From a virus: a DNA stretch of 21,297 nt. Each line of letters starts with the position of its first letter. Positions within the stretch are counted from its first letter, which is position 1. This document shows positions 5,757 to 12,991 of the stretch, piece after piece. Under the pieces are notes generated by a model. It was not told the origin of the DNA. It did not search any database and saw only the letters and a list, made by a program, of their open reading frames with translations. The position numbers were made by a program, and so were the translations under genes. The stretch lies in IMG/VR virus record IMGVR_UViG_3300027736_000283, positions 1 to 21,297 of that record; one strand, 5' to 3'.

Positions 5757-8032
5757 TGGCAGAACTTAAAGGCGAAGTAGCTCATACATATGAGGACTGG
5801 TATAACTGCATTTTGTCCTATGAACGGACATATAAAAACTGGCAGAATCGGGCAGAAAGAATTGTCAAACGCTATAGAGATGACACCCGTTACCAAAACA
5901 ACCCAAATGCTCGCTTTAATATCCTTTGGTCTAATGTCCAAACTATCACCCCAGCTATCTTTGCTAGACTGCCTCGCCCAGATGTAAGCCGTAGGTTTAG
6001 AGATAACGACCCAATAGGTCGAGTAGCTTCAATGATGCTGGAAAGAGCCTTGGAGTTTGAATTAGAGCATTACACCGACTATAAAGCCGCTATGTCTAAC
6101 TCAGTATTAGACAGACTATTGGGTGGTAGAGGCACAGCTTGGGTACGCTATGAGCCACATTTTAATGCTGATGTAGAGGGAGAACCTGACGATGGTTACC
6201 AGATTACAGAGGATACGGATGAATCAGAAACGCCTGGCGCTGAAGCAGCCGAAGCTCCTGAACGGATTGAGTATGAGTGCGCTCCTGTGGATTATGTGCA
6301 TTGGCGTGATTTTGGTCATACTGTAGCAAGGACATGGGAAGAAGTAACCGCAGTATGGCGTAAAGTCTATATGAATCGCCCTGCATTGGTTGAGCGTTTT
6401 GGTGAAGATTTAGGCTACCGTATCCCATTGGATACAAAGCCTGACACATCTAGAACCTACAATGAAAAGATGGGCGAAGGCGCATCACAAGCTATTGTCT
6501 ATGAAATCTGGGACAAAGAAACAGGCAAAGTCTTATGGATTTCTAAGTCATTAGGCAAAATCCTTGATGAAAGAGATGACCCACTTCAGTTAGAGAACTT
6601 CTGGCCTTGCCCAAAACCACTCTATTCAACGATTACAACTGATAGCTTAGACCCAATCCCTGACTACACGATGTACCAAGACCAAGCAAGAGAGCTTGAC
6701 ACCTTGGCTGACCGTATTGATGGATTGATTAACGCCCTTAAAGTGCGTGGAGTTTATGACGCTAGTTCTAGTGAATTAAGCCGCTTGTTCTCTGAAGGCG
6801 AAAACAATACCTTAATCCCTGTTAAGAACTGGCAAGCATTTGCCGAAAAGCAGGGCATGAGAGGTGCTATTGACCTTGTAGACATTACCCCATTTGCTAC
6901 TGCTTTGATAGCTGCTTATCAAGCTATGGAGCAAGTTAAGAATCAAATCTACGAAATCATGGGTATTGCTGATATTCAGCGTGGACAATCAGACCCGAAT
7001 GAAACCCTTGGCGCACAGATTATTAAGTCTAATAACGCTTCTGGTCGCTTAAAGACAATGCAACACAATGTAGTGGACTTTGCTACCGAATTACTTAGAA
7101 TCAAGGCGCAAATCATCTGTAATCACTTTACAGACGAAACAATCATTAAGATTAGCGGTGCAATGCAGCTATCTGATGCGGATAAGCAACACATTCCCCA
7201 AGCACTAGCCCTCTTAAAAGACGAAGCAAGCAAAAACTTTAGGATTGAAGTTACCTCTGACTCCATGATTTATCAGGATGAAGAACAAGAAAAAGCTGAC
7301 AGAATGGCGTTCTTGCAAGCAGTTAGTGGCTTTATTCAGACTGCTTTACCTGTTGGTCAGACTGCCCCTGAACTTACACCTTTACTCATGGAAATGCTCA
7401 AGTTTGGCGTAACAGCGTTTAAAGCTGGCAAACAAATGGAAGGCATGATTGATGAAACTGCTGATAAATTTAGGGAATCTGCTAAACAGATGGAAGGCCA
7501 ACCCAAGCCGCCAACACCTGAAGTTCAAAAAGCTCAGATGGATAACCAAGCTAAAACTCAACAGATTCAGATGTCAGCACAGTTAGAGATGCAAAAAATG
7601 CAGGCTCAGAATGAGTTAGAGAAAGCTAAACAAGAGTACCAGGCACAAGAAAATACCCTTAAATTCCAACTGGAAGCTCAAAGAAATCAAGCCGATAGAG
7701 AGATGGAAGCTAAGTTAGCCCAGATGAAGATGCACATGGAGCGCAATACCGCACTCTTACTTGCTTATGTAAACAATGGCGCTAAGATTGAAACTGCTCG
7801 TATCTCTGCTGGCGTAGATGATGGCATGGAAGCGTATAACGATAATCAAGATTTGGCTCAAGCTATGGAACATCCTTTAGCCCCGATTGCTAATACAATC
7901 GCCCAAGGCAATGACCAAATGACCCAGACATTGACAACATTAATTAATACGCTGCAACAACAACAAGAACAGGCAAATCGCCCCAAAACAGTAATCAGAG
8001 ATGAGAATGGCAAAATAGTGGGAGTCCATTAA
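5756..8032 (+). CDS. portal protein
   Basis: A 758-residue portal, the dodecameric ring at the head vertex through which DNA enters and leaves. The N-terminal region matches portals of P22-like short-tailed phages (FARLPRPDVSRRF, LLGGRGTAWVRYEPHF, VDYVHWRDFGH), and the central part has the stem and clip pattern (YTMYQDQARELDTLADRID, YEIMGIADIQRGQSDPNETLGAQ). Residues about 595-665 form a long Gln, Met, Lys and Glu coiled coil (MQKMQAQNELEKAKQEYQ), expected for the barrel extension of large portals. The ATG at 5756 overlaps the terminase stop (TAATG) and follows a GGGAGA ribosome-binding site; an upstream TTG at 5717 in the same frame is not needed. The stop again overlaps the next ATG. Confidence 0.93.
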   Translation: MAELKGEVAHTYEDWYNCILSYERTYKNWQNRAERIVKRYRDDTRYQNNPNARFNILWSNVQTITPAIFARLPRPDVSRRFRDNDPIGRVASMMLERALEFELEHYTDYKAAMSNSVLDRLLGGRGTAWVRYEPHFNADVEGEPDDGYQITEDTDESETPGAEAAEAPERIEYECAPVDYVHWRDFGHTVARTWEEVTAVWRKVYMNRPALVERFGEDLGYRIPLDTKPDTSRTYNEKMGEGASQAIVYEIWDKETGKVLWISKSLGKILDERDDPLQLENFWPCPKPLYSTITTDSLDPIPDYTMYQDQARELDTLADRIDGLINALKVRGVYDASSSELSRLFSEGENNTLIPVKNWQAFAEKQGMRGAIDLVDITPFATALIAAYQAMEQVKNQIYEIMGIADIQRGQSDPNETLGAQIIKSNNASGRLKTMQHNVVDFATELLRIKAQIICNHFTDETIIKISGAMQLSDADKQHIPQALALLKDEASKNFRIEVTSDSMIYQDEEQEKADRMAFLQAVSGFIQTALPVGQTAPELTPLLMEMLKFGVTAFKAGKQMEGMIDETADKFRESAKQMEGQPKPPTPEVQKAQMDNQAKTQQIQMSAQLEMQKMQAQNELEKAKQEYQAQENTLKFQLEAQRNQADREMEAKLAQMKMHMERNTALLLAYVNNGAKIETARISAGVDDGMEAYNDNQDLAQAMEHPLAPIANTIAQGNDQMTQTLTTLINTLQQQQEQANRPKTVIRDENGKIVGVH

Positions 8033-9855
8033 TGGCTGTTACAGTAACCCATACCAAAGTCAGTACCATCCCTGATGATGCAGATACAAGCCTAATCAGG
8101 CCGTCAGATTGGAACGCTACCCATACCCTTTCAGGCGTGGGAACAATGGCTACTCAAGATGCTAATGCAGTTGCTATTACTGGCGGCACAATTAGCGGTG
8201 TATCTGGTTTAGTAACTTCGGTTACTGGCACTTCCCCTGTGGTTTCTAGTGGAGGTACTACCCCTGCTATCTCAATGCCTGCTGCTACAACTTCAGTTAA
8301 TGGTTATCTAACCAGTACCGATTGGACAACCTTTAACAATAAAGGTAGTGGTTCAGTTACTAGCGTTGCAGCTACAGCAGGAACAGGAATTAGTGTAAGT
8401 GGCAGTCCTATTACTACTAGCGGCACATTAAACATTACAAACACCGCACCCGACCAAACAGTAGTTTTAACTGCTGGCACAGGAATATCTACTACTGGTA
8501 CATACCCTAACTTTACTATTACAAACACAAGCCCATCTTTAGGTGGTGATGTAGTAGGCCCAGCAAGTGCTACAGACAATGCAGTAGCTAGATTTGATAC
8601 CACTACAGGCAAGCTGATTCAAAACAGCGTAGTCACAGTAGGTGATACAGGTGCAGTATCAGGTGTTACCACATTAGCTGCCTCTACAAGCGTTACTACC
8701 CCTATTGTTCAAGCTACCAATTCAGGTGGTTTAGCCCTTAAAAACTCAGGTGGAACTACCCAGATGAGTGTAGGTGCTGGCGGTGGTGACAATATGTCTA
8801 TCAATGTTTCTACCAATTTAAACGGTACAAACGCACAAATTGATATTAGTCCTACTGGTACTGGTCATGTTCATATAAACCCTACTGGCGTTAATTCAAT
8901 CCAAATAAATCCTACTTATGTAGGAACAATGGACAATATAACTATTGGTGCTACAACACCTAAAGCCATTACAGGAACAACCATAACTGCCACAACATTT
9001 AGCGGTTCTGGCGCAAGTCTTACATCTATCCCTAATTCAGCTTTAAATAACTCAGCTATTACCATTAACGGCACAAGCACAAGCCTTGGTGGGTCAATTA
9101 GCGTAGGTACAGTTACTAGCGTTACAGGTACAGCCCCAGTAGTAAGTAGTGGTGGTGCAACTCCAGCTATAAGCATGGCTGCAGCTACGACCTCAGTAAA
9201 TGGTTATTTAACAAGCACCGATTGGACTACATTTAATAATAAGGGTAGCGGCACAGTTACTTCTGTAGCTGCTATAACTTTAGGCACTACAGGCACAGAT
9301 TTAAGCTCTACAGTTGCCACAGGAACAACTACCCCAGTAATTACATTACAAGTTCCTACCGCTTCAGCAACTAATCGAGGCGCTTTAAGTGCTGCCGATT
9401 GGACTATTTTTAACAGTAAAGGTTCAGGAACGGTAACTTCAGTAACAGGCACAAGTCCTATTGTTTCAAGTGGTGGCGCAACCCCCGCAATCAGCATAGG
9501 AAATATTCCTGTAACTAATTTAAATAGCGGCACAAGTGCAACATCATCTACATTTTGGCGTGGCGATGGCACATGGGCTACACCTAGCGCTACCCCCGCA
9601 GGCTCAACAACTCAAGTTCAATACAATAATGCAGGCGCATTTGGGGCTAATTCTGGCTTTACATTTAACTCTACAACGGGACTAATGATAGCCCCCGCAG
9701 TCCAAGCATCTAATGGATTAGTATTAAACGCAATAACTAACACAACTAGTTACACAATACTTACAGGGAATAACGCTATGAGTGTAGGGCCATTTACAGT
9801 AGCAACTAGCACTTCAATAACCGTACCTTCGGGTAGTCGGTGGGTGGTTCTATGA
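8032..9855 (+). CDS. repeat-rich tail fibre / receptor-binding protein
   Basis: A 607-residue protein made almost wholly of Thr, Ser, Gly, Val and Ala, with beta-repeat character typical of trimeric phage fibres. The N-terminus (MAVTVTHTKVSTIPDDADTS then LIRPSDWNATHTLSG) is the conserved opening of many environmental phage fibres and probably anchors it to the virion. A 52-residue unit (TSVTGTSPVVSSGG ... TSTDWTTFNNKGSG) occurs twice and a 20-residue part of it a third time. The C-terminus (SITVPSGSRWVVL) is another common fibre ending. It is translationally coupled to the portal gene (TAATG) and to the next fibre gene (ATGA). The receptor is unknown. Long reverse-strand open frames here are by-products of its composition. 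Confidence 0.8.
   Translation: MAVTVTHTKVSTIPDDADTSLIRPSDWNATHTLSGVGTMATQDANAVAITGGTISGVSGLVTSVTGTSPVVSSGGTTPAISMPAATTSVNGYLTSTDWTTFNNKGSGSVTSVAATAGTGISVSGSPITTSGTLNITNTAPDQTVVLTAGTGISTTGTYPNFTITNTSPSLGGDVVGPASATDNAVARFDTTTGKLIQNSVVTVGDTGAVSGVTTLAASTSVTTPIVQATNSGGLALKNSGGTTQMSVGAGGGDNMSINVSTNLNGTNAQIDISPTGTGHVHINPTGVNSIQINPTYVGTMDNITIGATTPKAITGTTITATTFSGSGASLTSIPNSALNNSAITINGTSTSLGGSISVGTVTSVTGTAPVVSSGGATPAISMAAATTSVNGYLTSTDWTTFNNKGSGTVTSVAAITLGTTGTDLSSTVATGTTTPVITLQVPTASATNRGALSAADWTIFNSKGSGTVTSVTGTSPIVSSGGATPAISIGNIPVTNLNSGTSATSSTFWRGDGTWATPSATPAGSTTQVQYNNAGAFGANSGFTFNSTTGLMIAPAVQASNGLVLNAITNTTSYTILTGNNAMSVGPFTVATSTSITVPSGSRWVVL
8215..8370 (+). repeat. fibre repeat unit, copy A (52 codons)
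   Basis: Encodes the unit from TSVTGTSPVVSSGG to GSGSVTSVA. It matches copy B (9115-9270) at 48 of 52 residues, but most shared codons differ at synonymous positions. Confidence 0.85.
9115..9270 (+). repeat. fibre repeat unit, copy B (52 codons)
   Basis: Same length and frame as copy A at 8215-8370. Only four residues differ (S to A, T to A, P to A, S to T). Confidence 0.85.
9436..9495 (+). repeat. fibre repeat unit, partial copy C (20 codons)
   Basis: Encodes TSVTGTSPIVSSGG and the following ATPAIS, the first 20 residues of the unit, after which the protein diverges into a different ending. Confidence 0.8.
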
Positions 9856-10406
9856 GTTCTATTGTCGTATCAGGAGATACCTCAGGCACAATTACCATTG
9901 CTGCACCTGCTGTAGCTGGTACTAATACGCTGACTTTGCCAGCTAATACTGGGACTGTATTAACTACAGCAAGCACTTTTGGGGCAACTGGCCCAGCTTT
10001 TAGTGCTTATTTGGCTACAACAAATCAAAGCATAACAACTAATACTTATACAAAAATTACTTTAAATGCTGAAACTTTTGACACAGCAAGTTGTTTTGAT
10101 TCAACCACTAATTATAGGTTTACACCAACCGTAGCTGGTTATTATCAAATTAATGGAGAAATATCTTATGCTGGTACTGGTATAACAAGGCAAATTATTT
10201 ACATTTATAAAAATGGTTCAAGTTATGCAATTTTATTTGATGGCAATGGTTCTCAATATGCTGGCGGTAATGGCACATTAATTTCAATGAACGGTTCTAC
10301 AGATTACATTGAATTGTATACATATATGAGTGTTGCAAGCGGTGGTGTTGTTGAATTTGGTTCTGCAAAAACTTATATGACTGGCTTTTTTGCGAGGGCA
10401 GCATAA
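9852..10406 (+). CDS. C1q-like tail fibre protein, copy 1
   Basis: A 184-residue virion surface protein. The N-terminal 45 residues are a Thr, Gly and Ala fibre stem (TSGTITIAAPAVAG, NTLTLPANTGTVL), and the rest is a C1q/TNF-like beta sandwich, recognised by GPAFSAY, the FDTASCFD turn, NYRFTPTVAGYYQ and the later MNGSTDYIELY strand. C1q-like heads in phages form trimeric fibre tips that bind host surface glycans or proteins; the receptor here is unknown. The start at ATG 9852 overlaps the previous stop as ATGA; an in-frame upstream start at 9840 adds only MGGS. It forms a pair with the 54-residue gene downstream, and the pair is repeated at 10570-11327. The stop overlaps the next start as TAATG. 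Confidence 0.75.
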   Translation: MSSIVVSGDTSGTITIAAPAVAGTNTLTLPANTGTVLTTASTFGATGPAFSAYLATTNQSITTNTYTKITLNAETFDTASCFDSTTNYRFTPTVAGYYQINGEISYAGTGITRQIIYIYKNGSSYAILFDGNGSQYAGGNGTLISMNGSTDYIELYTYMSVASGGVVEFGSAKTYMTGFFARAA

Positions 10407-10570
10407 TGACATTATTTGAAAAAATACTAGCTATTTACCCTGAATTAGTTAATTTTGATTTTTCAACAGGAATTATTAAACTTCAAAATAATTCAGATGG
10501 TAAAGGTGACTATATTGCCCAATGGAATCACCCTACATTAGCTAAACCAACAGATGAGGAATTAGCATAA
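10406..10570 (+). CDS. small fibre-associated protein, copy 1
   Basis: A 54-residue protein beginning MTLFEKILAIYPEL and ending WNHPTLAKPTDEELA. It overlaps the upstream C1q-like gene and the downstream copy with TAATG junctions, so it is certainly placed as a cistron. The ending resembles small XkdW-like or fibre-assembly-type phage proteins; the resemblance is short and the assignment weak. A second copy at 11160-11327 is very similar (DSDGKGDYIA core, same start). Being paired with each C1q-like gene, it may be a chaperone or a tip subunit for that fibre; this is inference. Confidence 0.65.
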   Translation: MTLFEKILAIYPELVNFDFSTGIIKLQNNSDGKGDYIAQWNHPTLAKPTDEELA

Positions 10571-11160
10571 TGGCTTCGATAATTAGCGCAGGAACTACAT
10601 CAGGTACAGCCCTTAATATGAGTGCTGATACTACTGGTAATTTAGCTTTAACTACTCAAGGTGGAACTTACACAATTACTGTGCCTAATACAACGGGTAC
10701 AGTTGCTTTAACTTCTCAGTTACCTGTTGCTGGCCCTGCTTTTAGTGCTTATGCAAGTTCGGATTTAAATGTTACTAGCGGAACTATTACAAAAGTTACT
10801 TGTAATACAGAAGAATTTGATACTGCTTCTTGTTATGACAATACAACAAATTACAGGTTTACGCCTAATGTAGCTGGTTATTATCAAGTAACTGTTCAAG
10901 TTTATTACAATACCAATGCTTCTAGCCCATCTTCTTTTTATAATCTTATTTATAAAAATGGTGTTGCTGTCAAAACTAATTTTTTATACGCAACAACATC
11001 AATTTTGTTAGGGCAAGCACCACTTACAGCATTAATTTCTATGAATGGAACAACAGATTATCTTGAGTTTTATGCAAGGTCTAGCGGTGGGACATCTACA
11101 TTTTTTGGTAATGGAGCTACAAATACATTCTTTCAAGCATTTTTGGCAAGGACAGCATAA
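10570..11160 (+). CDS. C1q-like tail fibre protein, copy 2
   Basis: A 196-residue paralogue of the gene at 9852-10406. The stem is different (SAGTTSGTALNMSADTTGN), but the C1q-like head shares GPAFSAY, EEFDTASCYD, TTNYRFTPNVAGYYQ and the late MNGTTDYLEFY strand, and ends FLARTA against FFARAA in copy 1. Divergence is greatest in the middle loops (YYNTNASSPSSFYN against SYAGTGITRQI), the part expected to touch the receptor. It may give the virion a second specificity or form heterotrimers. It starts and ends in TAATG overlaps with its two small partner genes. Confidence 0.75.
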   Translation: MASIISAGTTSGTALNMSADTTGNLALTTQGGTYTITVPNTTGTVALTSQLPVAGPAFSAYASSDLNVTSGTITKVTCNTEEFDTASCYDNTTNYRFTPNVAGYYQVTVQVYYNTNASSPSSFYNLIYKNGVAVKTNFLYATTSILLGQAPLTALISMNGTTDYLEFYARSSGGTSTFFGNGATNTFFQAFLARTA

Positions 11161-11327
11161 TGACATTATTTGAAAAAATTAAAACTATTTACCCTGAGTT
11201 TTCAGAGAATGACTTAGTGCCTATGGGCGGTGTAATTTTACAAAATGATTCTGATGGTAAAGGCGATTACATAGCAGTCTGGAATCATCCTACATTAACA
11301 AAACCTACTGAGGAACAATTAGCATGA
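11160..11327 (+). CDS. small fibre-associated protein, copy 2
   Basis: A 55-residue second copy of the gene at 10406-10570. It starts MTLFEKIKTIYPEF, keeps SDGKGDYIA and WNHPTLTKPTEEQLA, and the DNA around the start, including the end of the preceding gene, is identical for 25 bases with copy 1 (10401-10425 and 11155-11179). The small gene is therefore better conserved than its large partner. It ends in an ATGA overlap with the next gene. Function as for copy 1 is unknown, probably fibre-related. Confidence 0.65.
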   Translation: MTLFEKIKTIYPEFSENDLVPMGGVILQNDSDGKGDYIAVWNHPTLTKPTEEQLA

Positions 11328-11614
11328 GCCATTATGCAAAAGTAGTAGACGGTAAAGTTACACAAGTAATTGTGGCTGAAGCCGAGTTTTTTAATACATT
11401 TGTTGATACAAGTCCTGGCACTTGGATTCAAACATCCTATAACACCCAAGGTAATCAACATCCTGAAGGTAGACCATTAAGAGGCAACTACGCTGGTATT
11501 GGTTATACATATGACCATACACACGATGTGTTTTATGCACCTAAACCTGCCGATGATGCAACGCTAAATGAAACAACTTGGCTTTGGGAAGTACCTGAAA
11601 AACTAGAGGCATAA
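11324..11614 (+). CDS. conserved phage protein of fibre clusters, unknown function
   Basis: A 96-residue protein beginning MSHYAKVVDGKVTQVIVAEA and containing WIQTSYNTQGNQHPEGRPL, LRGNYAGIGYTYD and FYAPKP. I recognise the pattern (AKVV-G-VTQVIVAE, then NYAGIGYTYD, then FYAPKP) from many marine and freshwater phages, where it usually lies beside tail or fibre genes, but its role is not known to me. It is soluble, rich in aromatic residues and probably beta-structured, compatible with a virion part. It is coupled to the upstream small gene by ATGA and is separated by one base from the next gene. Confidence 0.7.
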   Translation: MSHYAKVVDGKVTQVIVAEAEFFNTFVDTSPGTWIQTSYNTQGNQHPEGRPLRGNYAGIGYTYDHTHDVFYAPKPADDATLNETTWLWEVPEKLEA

Positions 11615-11615
11615 G

Positions 11616-12521
11616 ATGAGTGTAATTATTGATGGTACTAACGGTATAAGCCCTGCTAACTGGACTACTGCTGGTAGACCATCAAGCCCTGTTGCTGGTC
11701 AGCAAGGATATAACACGACATTAAGTTCTTTTGAAATTTATTCTGGCACGACTTGGACAGCTATTACTACACAAACATACAGCATAGCTTCATTAGTTAT
11801 TGCTGGCGGAGGTGGTGGCGGTTCTAACGGAGGTGGCGGTGGTGGTGCTGGTGGTTTTATTTCTACAGCCGCTACAACTGTTACAGCAGGAACAGCATAT
11901 ACAGTAACTATTGGTGCTGGTGGAACTGGTGGCTCTACTTCAGGCTCAAGTTCAATATTAAGTTCAATAGCTACTGCAGTAGGTGGCGGTCTTGGTGGTA
12001 CTTTTTCTACAGGAAATGGTGCTTCTGGCGGTTCTGGAGGAGGAGGCTCTGCTGGTACTGCTGGTATTGGAACTACTGGAGGTGCTGGAACTTCAGGACA
12101 GGGTTTTGCTGGTGGTACTGGTATTTCATCTACGCACGATGCTGGCGGTGGAGGCGGTGGCGCAAGTGCCGTTGGTGCTAACGCTGGAACAACTAATGGC
12201 GGTAATGGTGGCGCTGGTACAGCTTCATCAATATCAGGCGCTTCTGTAACTTATTCTGGCGGTGGAGGCGGTGGTGACCGTCAAAATACTCCTGGTTCTG
12301 GTGGTGCTGGTGGTGGAGGTGGAGGTACTGGTGTAGCTGGAACAGCCAATACTGGTGGTGGCGGTGGCGGAAACGCTGCAAGCGCAACTGGCGGTAATGG
12401 TGGCTCAGGCATAGTAATTATTAGCTACACAGGTTCTCAGCGTGGCACAGGCGGTACAGTAACATCATCTGGTGGTTCGACAATACATACATTTACTAGC
12501 AGTTCTACCTATACTGCGTAA
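11616..12521 (+). CDS. glycine-rich tail fibre / adhesin-like protein
   Basis: A 301-residue protein. The first 60 residues (MSVIIDGTNGISPANW, then GYNTTLSSFEIYSGTTW) are a fibre-type module that probably attaches it to a virion component. Residues 65-275 are a glycine-rich domain with runs of five to seven Gly separated by Ser, Asn, Ala or Thr and ending GGSGIVIISY, the hallmark of Gly-rich domains in phage adhesins, in which polyglycine-II helices can pack as in the S16-type gp38 adhesin. The C-terminus (GGSTIHTFTSSSTYTA) is a common end of this family. A receptor-binding role is inferred. The other long frames in this region, on both strands, come from the repeated GGN codons. The stop overlaps the next ATG. 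Confidence 0.75.
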   Translation: MSVIIDGTNGISPANWTTAGRPSSPVAGQQGYNTTLSSFEIYSGTTWTAITTQTYSIASLVIAGGGGGGSNGGGGGGAGGFISTAATTVTAGTAYTVTIGAGGTGGSTSGSSSILSSIATAVGGGLGGTFSTGNGASGGSGGGGSAGTAGIGTTGGAGTSGQGFAGGTGISSTHDAGGGGGGASAVGANAGTTNGGNGGAGTASSISGASVTYSGGGGGGDRQNTPGSGGAGGGGGGTGVAGTANTGGGGGGNAASATGGNGGSGIVIISYTGSQRGTGGTVTSSGGSTIHTFTSSSTYTA

Positions 12522-12991
12522 TGGCTACAGCATTTCAAGTCAATGCGTTTCAAAACAACGCATTTCAAATAGTCATAACACCTACACCAACTGGTCAAAC
12601 AGGCGGTGATGGGTGGACTAAAGAAGAATGGAATCACTATAAAAAATTAGAGAAAAAGCGCATAAAGGCTGAAGAAAAACGCCTTTTAGCTTTTAAGACT
12701 GAGCAAGAATTACGCAAGCAGACTATTCGGGACTTAGTAGACCCAGAGTCAAAAGCTCGCAGACTTAACAAAAATAAAGTAAAATCAAATCAACAGGTTA
12801 GCGAAGATACACCGTCAGAAGTAACCAATTATGATGCTCTCATCGCTAATCTTGAACGACAAAAACAAGATTTGTTTGATGCGGTGTTAATAAGACAAGC
12901 TAAACAAAAGTTGGAACAAGAGTTAGCGGTTTTAGAAGCAAAGCGCCAGGCAGAATTAGACGATGAGGAAGCCATCTTATTACTACTGTAA
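12521..12991 (+). CDS. coiled-coil protein with N-terminal AFQ repeats
   Basis: A 156-residue protein. The N-terminus repeats 'F-Q-x-N-A' (AFQVNAFQNNAFQ), a pattern seen at the start of phage virion-associated proteins, followed by a short Thr, Pro and Gly linker and then long charged helices (WNHYKKLEKKRIKAEEKR, KQKLEQELAVLEAKRQAEL) that should form a coiled coil. It is linked by TAATG to the glycine-rich gene, so it may be a stalk or assembly partner of that adhesin; this is inference. It ends LLLL and overlaps the next gene by 13 bases if the ATT start at 12979 is used. Confidence 0.65.
   Translation: MATAFQVNAFQNNAFQIVITPTPTGQTGGDGWTKEEWNHYKKLEKKRIKAEEKRLLAFKTEQELRKQTIRDLVDPESKARRLNKNKVKSNQQVSEDTPSEVTNYDALIANLERQKQDLFDAVLIRQAKQKLEQELAVLEAKRQAELDDEEAILLLL
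12965..12971 (+). promoter_or_regulatory. Shine-Dalgarno site GAGGAAG deciding the ATT start
   Basis: A purine-rich AGGA core at 12966-12969 lies nine bases before ATT 12979, inside the end of the preceding gene. There is no ATG, GTG or TTG in the glycosyltransferase frame between the stop at 12964-12966 and 13303, so this site supports initiation at ATT. Confidence 0.5.

Noticed and set aside
8304-9572. Long reverse-strand open frames at 8304-8612, 8916-9176 and 9204-9572
   Set aside because: They mirror the Thr, Ser and Gly-rich repeat codons of the fibre gene, have Val, Pro and Leu-rich meaningless translations and no ribosome-binding sites.
11983-12387. Alternative-frame open frames in the glycine-rich gene (11983-12249 plus, 12193-12387 minus)
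   Set aside because: They arise from repeated GGN codons and translate to Leu/Val or His/Gln low-complexity sequence.
11790-12420. CRISPR-like or satellite array in the GGN-rich segment
   Set aside because: There are no fixed-length repeats or spacers; it is a coding glycine-rich domain.
12967-12991. A -1 frameshift joining the coiled protein to the glycosyltransferase
   Set aside because: The frames do overlap in the right direction, but no slippery heptamer of the X-XXY-YYZ type lies in the 25-base overlap, and a plausible ribosome-binding site is present.
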